Assembly (NCBI GenBank): GCA_018061065.1
Contig: JAGOUV010000001.1
Coordinates: 114,217 to 178,216, forward strand
DNA length: 64,000 bases
Origin: Candidatus Altimarinota bacterium
GTDB lineage: Bacteria; Patescibacteriota; Gracilibacteria; UBA1369; UM-FILTER-53-11
Direction: 5' to 3'
Numbering within the stretch: the first letter of the stretch is position 1; each line of letters begins with the position of its first letter. A program made the translations under genes and the position numbers. Positions 59,762 to 64,000 of this stretch are shown piece by piece. The notes under the pieces were generated by a model, which was given only the letters and a program-made list of their open reading frames with translations, had not been told where the DNA came from and did no database searches.

Positions 59762-61060
59762 AGTTGCTTCAGTGATATGTTTTGCAATGGGGGACAGACG
59801 TATCCCCGTCTTTTTCAGAAGTGATTCGAGCTGTTTTCTATTTTTTCCTTTGCCACGAATTTCTCCTGAAAGTCCCACCTCACCCACATAGACCACGTCA
59901 TCAGCGAGTGATTTTTTTTGAAACGATGAGATAAGCGCCGCACACACCGCGAGATCAGCTTGTGGATCATGGAGTTTATAACCGGAGACCACATTAACAA
60001 ACACATCGTGATTGGAAAGATTTACCTTGGTGTATTTTTGCAATACTGCGATGAGCATATGCAGGCGATTTACATCAAAGCCATTCGCTGTCCGACGAGG
60101 ATAGCCAAAAGACGTCTGACTCACGAGTGCTTGAACTTCAAGAAGCAGGGGACGATTTCCTTCCATTGTGACGGTAAGTGCTGAGCCGATACCGTGCGAC
60201 GGTCGCTCAGAGATAAAATAGCGTGTTGCATCACTCACTTCATTCAAGCCCGTTTCCGTCATTTGAAAAATACCGACTTCTTGTGCGCTGCCGTAGCGAT
60301 TTTTTGAGGCACGGAGCATGCGATGCTCGTGTGTACGATCACCTTCCAAATATAAAACAGTATCGACTAAATGCTCCAAGACGCGTGGCCCTGCCAAAGT
60401 TCCATCTTTTGTAACATGTCCAATAATGAGCACGGGCATCTGTCGTGGCTTGGCGTATTCCATGAGCACCTCTGTGCACAGTCGTACTTGTGACACCGAG
60501 CCCTGCTGCGCAGGGATAACTTCCGATGCCATCACTTGAATTGAATCGATAATCAAAAAATCACAGCCATGTTGTTCAGCACTGGCAATCACCGTTTCTA
60601 AATTTGTCTCACTCAAAAGCCGCAGGTTTTTCAACTCCAGTCCTAGGCGCTTACCGCGCAACGCAATCTGTTGCTGCGATTCCTCTCCAGAGACATACAA
60701 CACCTGTTTGCCCACACGCGACATACTTTGAGCTATCTGCAGAGTCAGCGTCGATTTTCCGATTCCCGGTTCACCCGTTAACAGCATGACCGATCCCGCC
60801 ACGACGCCGCCGCCCAATACCGTATCCAATTCGCTAATATGAGTCTTCGTGCGCATATCCAGCGCCACACTATTGAGCACCGCATCAAAACTCTCCGGCT
60901 CACGTGCATGAGACTTCAGTGTCGCCGCCGCTTTCTTAGTTTTTTTATTTACAACCTCTTCTTCAAAGGTATTCCACTCATCACATTGTGGGCAGAGCCC
61001 CACCCACTTGCTCGCTTGATACGCACAATTTCTGCAGGTAAATAATGTCGATGTCTTCAT
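59756..61060 (-). CDS. radA: DNA repair protein RadA
   Basis: RadA (434 aa), a RecA-like branch-migration helicase. The N-terminal zinc finger has Cys9, Cys12, Cys23 and Cys26 (CRNC, CPQC). Walker A is GEPGIGKST (97-104), Walker B is FLIIDSIQ, and the RadA-specific KNRYG motif is present (KNRYGSAQEVGIF). The C-terminal Lon-protease-like domain contains GYKLHDPQADLAVCAALISS. Its ATG overlaps the glycosyltransferase stop by 4 bases (ATGA), so the two form an operon. Confidence 0.96.
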   Translation of the reverse strand: MKTSTLFTCRNCAYQASKWVGLCPQCDEWNTFEEEVVNKKTKKAAATLKSHAREPESFDAVLNSVALDMRTKTHISELDTVLGGGVVAGSVMLLTGEPGIGKSTLTLQIAQSMSRVGKQVLYVSGEESQQQIALRGKRLGLELKNLRLLSETNLETVIASAEQHGCDFLIIDSIQVMASEVIPAQQGSVSQVRLCTEVLMEYAKPRQMPVLIIGHVTKDGTLAGPRVLEHLVDTVLYLEGDRTHEHRMLRASKNRYGSAQEVGIFQMTETGLNEVSDATRYFISERPSHGIGSALTVTMEGNRPLLLEVQALVSQTSFGYPRRTANGFDVNRLHMLIAVLQKYTKVNLSNHDVFVNVVSGYKLHDPQADLAVCAALISSFQKKSLADDVVYVGEVGLSGEIRGKGKNRKQLESLLKKTGIRLSPIAKHITEATL

Positions 61061-62157
61061 AATAAAGAATCATACACGGCCGCTGTTTTTTCGGCCATAA
61101 GTCGTGCATCAAATTCGCTTGTGACTTTATTAAATGCATGTTCTGCCATTTGTAGAGCTGTATCGTAGTGTTGTATCGTTCCTGCGAGTGTGTTTGCGAG
61201 TGCCTCTGCATTTTCCGGCTCCACCAGCGAGCCCGTCACCCCATCGGTAATAATTTCTCGAATTCCCCCCACATTACTTGCGATAATCGGCAGCTTGCTA
61301 CACGCAGCCTCAAGCAACACCAATCCAAAGGCCTCACGACGGCTCGGCAGTACAAAAATATCAGCCGCTTTCATAACGGGCGCCAGGTTTTTTATTCGTC
61401 CAAGAAATAGCACGCGATCCCGATACTCATACGACATTTTTTTATACGCGATTTCTTGGCCACCACTTCCCGCAAACGCCAATTTCATATGTGGAAATGA
61501 CGGAGCCAATTTTTTGAATGCTTCAATCAAATACTTTTGTCCTTTGCGTTCATGCAATTCACCTGCACACAAAATTACACAGGCATTTTCACCTGCATTA
61601 AATAACTCATTACGTAACGCATCACGATCTTCAACTTCACTTTCTTTAATCCATTCTTTCGTATCGATTCCGTTATAGATAAGTTTAATTTTTCCCTCCG
61701 CTTTTGGATGTTGTTTGAGCACTTCACTTTTTGATGCTTCAGAAGCGACAATAATCGCACCGACTTTTTTTGTACTTATATTTTTGAGCCAGCCTTTCAC
61801 TCCACTCAATACAAAAGGATCGTGCTCAGTTACCACGAGCGGCTTAGAGCCCACTGCACCGTACGCATAGCGACAACTTCCCGGATTCCACAAATGTAAA
61901 TGTACGAGATCAAACTGGGGAATTATTTTTTTCAAATAAAAGAAATGACGTGGGTCGTGCTTATGCGCCACGGGAATTCTTTGTACCTCTAAACCCTCAT
62001 TCATAAAACGCTGGCACCAACGATTAAGATTTTTAAAAGCAGAGCAGGCGAGAGTGACTTTGTATGTATCTTTGGGCAAGTAGCGAGCTAAGAGCATCAT
62101 GTGCTCTTCAGTACCTCCAATCAGAGGCGTATCCGTATAAAACAACACTTTCTTCAT
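61057..62157 (-). CDS. Family 4 glycosyltransferase
   Basis: A 366-residue GT-B glycosyltransferase. The N-terminal acceptor side begins MKKVLFYTDTPLIGGTEEHMMLLARYL, and the donor side has LIYNGIDTKEW, CAGELHERKGQKYLIEAF, FVLPSRREAFGLVLLEAAC with the EX7E motif, and a VGGIREIITDG loop. It uses an NDP-sugar; the acceptor is unknown, probably an envelope glycan or lipid. ATG 62157 is the start; the frame 7 codons longer runs into the TATCTT box at 62171-62166. Confidence 0.9.
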   Translation of the reverse strand: MKKVLFYTDTPLIGGTEEHMMLLARYLPKDTYKVTLACSAFKNLNRWCQRFMNEGLEVQRIPVAHKHDPRHFFYLKKIIPQFDLVHLHLWNPGSCRYAYGAVGSKPLVVTEHDPFVLSGVKGWLKNISTKKVGAIIVASEASKSEVLKQHPKAEGKIKLIYNGIDTKEWIKESEVEDRDALRNELFNAGENACVILCAGELHERKGQKYLIEAFKKLAPSFPHMKLAFAGSGGQEIAYKKMSYEYRDRVLFLGRIKNLAPVMKAADIFVLPSRREAFGLVLLEAACSKLPIIASNVGGIREIITDGVTGSLVEPENAEALANTLAGTIQHYDTALQMAEHAFNKVTSEFDARLMAEKTAAVYDSLL

Positions 62158-62203
62158 GCGCACGCAAGATACTCTCATTTTCGAAAATCGGTAAGTCTAA
62201 AGT

Positions 62204-62356
62204 CTAATGAGTGGTGACGAGCATTTCGCCTTTTGGAAGCAATACAATTTTAGGTGTCTGAGAAGTTGTCGGTTGTTGCTCAACGGGCGGCTGAGTCTGA
62301 GGTGTACAAGCGCTTAATAAAAGGACGATGGAGATGGTGAAGGTGATATACTTCAT
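62204..62356 (-). CDS. 50-residue putative lipoprotein
   Basis: A small gene read from the minus strand, ATG 62356-62354 to TAG 62206-62204. The signal MKYITFTISIVLLLSAC ends in a clear lipobox (LSAC, Cys17); the remaining 33 residues are Pro/Gln/Thr-rich and end PKGEMLVTTH. The start is supported by TATTAT exactly 6 bases upstream. Function unknown. It resembles small surface or entericidin-like lipoproteins only in size. Confidence 0.7.
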   Translation of the reverse strand: MKYITFTISIVLLLSACTPQTQPPVEQQPTTSQTPKIVLLPKGEMLVTTH

Positions 62357-62368
62357 GTACATATAATA
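62357..62368. promoter_or_regulatory. Shared divergent -10 element between the small lipoprotein and the GDPD-like gene
   Basis: TATAAT (62362-62367, plus, 8 bases before ATG 62376) and TATTAT (62368-62363, minus, 6 bases before ATG 62356) overlap by five bases. The start codons are 19 bases apart. Confidence 0.6.
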
Positions 62369-62375
62369 CAGAAAA

Positions 62376-63014
62376 ATGATGATAATGATTCACGCAGCTG
62401 GAAAAGGTCATGGACGAGAAAATTCTGTTGAGGCGCTCCTTCAAACACTTCCCTATAATCCTGACTTAATTGAGGTCGATGTGAGAAAAAGTCGTGATGG
62501 TATTTTATTTTGTTATCACGGATTTCCCTCGTTTCCTTTTTTCTTCCTCGCATATTTCTTGCGTTGGTTTTCTTTTTCAATAATTCAAAAAATCATTCGA
62601 GTGAACACACTTGAAGAGATTCTCGCATGTGTCCAGACATCGGCAACTTTTTTTCTCGATATGAAAATATCCCTCAATCCCAAATTACTGAATGACGTTT
62701 GTCAGAAATTTCCCCGTCACTCTTTTTTGATCGCGAGTCGTAGTCTTACCTGGCTTGAGAATTGTAAAAAATCTCTTCCCGAAAATCACTCAAACTATAA
62801 ATATATTCTCAATCGAGCATTCTTTTTTTTCAAAAGGGGAGTGCATCGTGCGCATGGAATTGGCCTTTATGCTTGTAAACTCCTACCCACTCAATGCACC
62901 GCTCAAAATATTTCTCTTATGAAAAAACAAGGTATTCAACACATGATTGAAAACAAAAAATTAGCTAAACAATTCGGTTCGCTGTGGGTCTGTGTCGATG
63001 TTATGCAAAACTGA
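62376..63014 (+). CDS. Glycerophosphodiester phosphodiesterase-like protein
   Basis: A 212-residue protein with the N-terminal GDPD pattern: IHAAGKGHGRENSVEALLQ in place of the usual HRG...NT, then LIEVDVRKSRDGILFCYHG (metal Glu/Asp and second His). A hydrophobic stretch FPFFFLAYFLRWFSFS (about 52-68) could be a membrane-associated insertion. It is shorter than the usual 240-300 residues, and the HRG motif is altered to HAAGKG, so activity is uncertain. It is close in sequence logic to phospholipid-recycling enzymes. Confidence 0.75.
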   Translation: MMIMIHAAGKGHGRENSVEALLQTLPYNPDLIEVDVRKSRDGILFCYHGFPSFPFFFLAYFLRWFSFSIIQKIIRVNTLEEILACVQTSATFFLDMKISLNPKLLNDVCQKFPRHSFLIASRSLTWLENCKKSLPENHSNYKYILNRAFFFFKRGVHRAHGIGLYACKLLPTQCTAQNISLMKKQGIQHMIENKKLAKQFGSLWVCVDVMQN

Positions 63015-63058
63015 AGATTACGGAAGATTTTCCGGAGATACCTATTGTAAATTTTTCT

Positions 63059-63134
63059 TGGTGGGCGAGGCGGGGATCGAACCCGCGACCTTATCCTTAA
63101 GAGGGATCTGCTCTACCAGCTGAGCTACTCGCCC
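63059..63134 (-). tRNA. tRNA-Lys (anticodon CTT)
   Basis: Minus strand: acceptor GGGCGAG pairs with CTCGCCC, followed by discriminator A and an encoded CCA (63061-63059). The D arm is TAGCTCAGCTGGTAGAGC, the anticodon stem GATCC/GGAT(A) has loop CTCTTAA (anticodon CTT), and the T arm is CGGGTTCGATCCCG. The outermost anticodon-stem pair is a G-A mismatch. Confidence 0.9.
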
Positions 63135-63324
63135 GTAGTCACTGCCGTACGCGTATCACTTTTTACCATATACGGTTAATTTTCACAACTAATAGATTAC
63201 CTCCTGAACAATAATATGATTAGTCATTTAGTCTATGTCCCCTGTGTCCTTCAGGTTAGCAACAGATTGACGATCATCAGGTTAAAATGGTAGAATCAAC
63301 CTGTAATATTCTTAACTAATCGTT
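63135..63324. other. Intergenic region with the promoter of the 67-aa gene
   Basis: 190 bases. TTGACG (63267-63272), an 18-base spacer and TAGAAT (63291-63296) on the plus strand predict a leader of about 22 bases for ATG 63325; a TAATAT at 63304-63309 is an alternative. I see no further gene or strong hairpin. Confidence 0.45.
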
Positions 63325-63528
63325 ATGGCATATTCGCACACTAACTCAAAGGGACAGGCATATATTCTCCACAGCAAGGAAGTAACACTCCGTGGTGGTA
63401 GAAAACAGAAGATCTTCTTCTTCGCTCGTGAAGAGAAAGAGGAGGGGGCACTTGATGCAGTTCCAGAGGGATACATGGTAGTTGAAAATAAGAAGACAGG
63501 TTTGCCTATGCTCAAGCGAGCAGAGTAA
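63325..63528 (+). CDS. Conserved small protein, 67 aa
   Basis: A small basic protein beginning MAYSHTNSKGQAYILHSKEV, with LRGGRKQKIFFFAREEKEE in the middle and DAVPEGYMVVENKKTGLPML at the end. I recall near-identical small proteins in many Patescibacteria genomes, without a known function. There is no signal peptide. Closed by an intrinsic terminator 30 bases downstream. Expression as a single-gene unit and high charge are compatible with a ribosome- or nucleic-acid-associated role, but that is a guess. Confidence 0.85.
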   Translation: MAYSHTNSKGQAYILHSKEVTLRGGRKQKIFFFAREEKEEGALDAVPEGYMVVENKKTGLPMLKRAE

Positions 63529-63557
63529 GCGAATTTTTCTTTTATTTAGAAATATTC

Positions 63558-63588
63558 AAACATCCCTATTAAAACCAGGGATGTTTTT
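63558..63588 (+). terminator. Intrinsic terminator after the 67-aa gene
   Basis: AAACATCCCT (63558-63567) pairs with AGGGATGTTT (63577-63586), loop of 9, followed by more T. A TATAGT box (63590-63595) directly behind it can start tRNA-Leu(TAA). Confidence 0.85.
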
Positions 63589-63606
63589 GTATAGTATGCG
63601 TGATGT

Positions 63607-63694
63607 GCCCGGATGGTGAAATTGGTATACACGCGAGACTTAAAATCTCGTGAGCCTAAAACTCGTGCCGGTTCGACTCCGGCTCCGGGCACCA
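63607..63694 (+). tRNA. tRNA-Leu (anticodon TAA)
   Basis: A class II tRNA. Acceptor GCCCGGA pairs with TCCGGGC, followed by discriminator A and an encoded CCA (63692-63694). The anticodon stem CGAGA/TCTCG has loop CTTAAAA with anticodon TAA; a long variable arm and T arm GCCGG-TTCGACT-CCGGC follow. Confidence 0.94.
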
Positions 63695-63709
63695 CTATCA
63701 AAAAAAGTT

Positions 63710-64000
63710 ATGAGAAAACCGCTCACGTACTTTGATCAATTTGATGGAAGTAAAAATTACGTTATTAGGGACGCAGCTGCGTTTGAAAAAATCCCTGCTC
63801 GTTACAGACCCATGTATTGCCTCTATGAGGTCACGCTTTTTTCTCATGTACCTATTTCTGAAAATGGGGATGTATTTGTCGTACTTTCAAAATTTTTGTC
63901 ACAGCATAATTCGCGGATTATGTTGGCTCCTGGTTCAACTCCTTATGGTAGTGCAAAAGGGGAGTTGTTGCTGCGTCGCAGTGCAGCACAGCGTTTGTTA
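63710..64000 (+). CDS. Hypothetical protein, partial (C-terminus beyond window)
   Basis: An open frame of 97 codons from ATG 63710 to the window edge, beginning MRKPLTYFDQFDGSKNYVIR. No recognised motif; the mid-part has a beta-rich stretch (GDVFVVLSKFL) and the end is basic (LLLRRSAAQRLL). No signal peptide. It starts 15 bases after tRNA-Leu(TAA), and no separate promoter is clear, so it may be cotranscribed with the tRNA. Confidence 0.55.
   Translation, partial: MRKPLTYFDQFDGSKNYVIRDAAAFEKIPARYRPMYCLYEVTLFSHVPISENGDVFVVLSKFLSQHNSRIMLAPGSTPYGSAKGELLLRRSAAQRLL

Noticed and set aside
63190-63215. ACCTCC-type sequence near tRNA-Lys as a functional anti-Shine-Dalgarno element
   Set aside because: Short pyrimidine matches of this kind are common by chance, and no pairing partner or gene start is nearby.

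Overview
This window looks like a stretch of chromosome from a Patescibacteria (CPR) bacterium, with Peregrinibacteria or Peribacteria as the most plausible lineage; that placement is inference. The support is very tight gene packing, many genes overlapping by 1 to 31 bases, single short metabolic modules, a stand-alone VirB4-type ATPase, a sigma-region-4/HARE regulator and several small proteins of unknown function. The code is standard: TGA acts as a stop (for example radA's upstream neighbour and gshB) and tryptophan is TGG, so it is not one of the UGA-glycine lineages. There is no rRNA, CRISPR array, insertion sequence or prophage. Five tRNAs are present: Leu-GAG, Leu-CAG, Val-TAC, Lys-CTT and Leu-TAA.

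Layout. 1-3.4 kb: a DUF1385 membrane protein, an MBL hydrolase, dut, a tmk-like kinase and a lipoprotein. 3.4-13.6 kb: folate and purine genes (folD, purF, purD, formyl-THF cyclo-ligase, glyA) interrupted by a solute-binding protein, a HAMP-PP2C phosphatase and a DegP/HtrA protease. 13.6-22 kb: tRNAs, two paralogous lipoproteins, nfo, an NDH-2-like dehydrogenase, a HAD phosphatase with phosphoketolase, and a redoxin. 22-31.5 kb, mostly minus strand: the sigma4-HARE regulator, pgi, ruvA, and a seven-gene run gshA-gshB-ABC exporter-tgt-HD hydrolase. 31.5-37.6 kb: a His-rich protein, aroC, rpmE, a thrombospondin-3-repeat surface protein and gyrA. 37.9-51.8 kb: virB4, an SLH-S41 protease, a FecR-like protein, gyrB, rpsU, prmC-prfA, msrB and unknown proteins. 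51.8-57.4 kb: nadB and the aroF-aroB-aroA/aroK operon. 57.4-64 kb: tatD, a repeat protein, radA with a glycosyltransferase, a GDPD-like protein, tRNAs and small genes.

The strongest discovery is upstream of the aroF-aroB-aroAK operon. A consensus promoter is followed after one base by a 19-codon reading frame, MFASKSFQFWAFYYFPLNT, with eight Phe/Tyr/Trp codons. Next come two mutually exclusive RNA structures: a 15-bp antiterminator whose 5' arm spans the leader stop codon, and an intrinsic terminator (11 of 12 pairs, 8 T) that shares the other arm. This is the complete layout of ribosome-mediated attenuation of aromatic amino-acid synthesis, apparently driven by an essentially leaderless leader peptide.

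The second general signal is that leaderless mRNA looks like the normal way operons begin here. Ten genes have a TATNNT -10 box exactly 6 bases before the start codon, and two more genes plus the aro leader peptide have 7 bases. This rule corrects several start sites. Several divergent gene pairs also share a single overlapping, symmetric -10 element.
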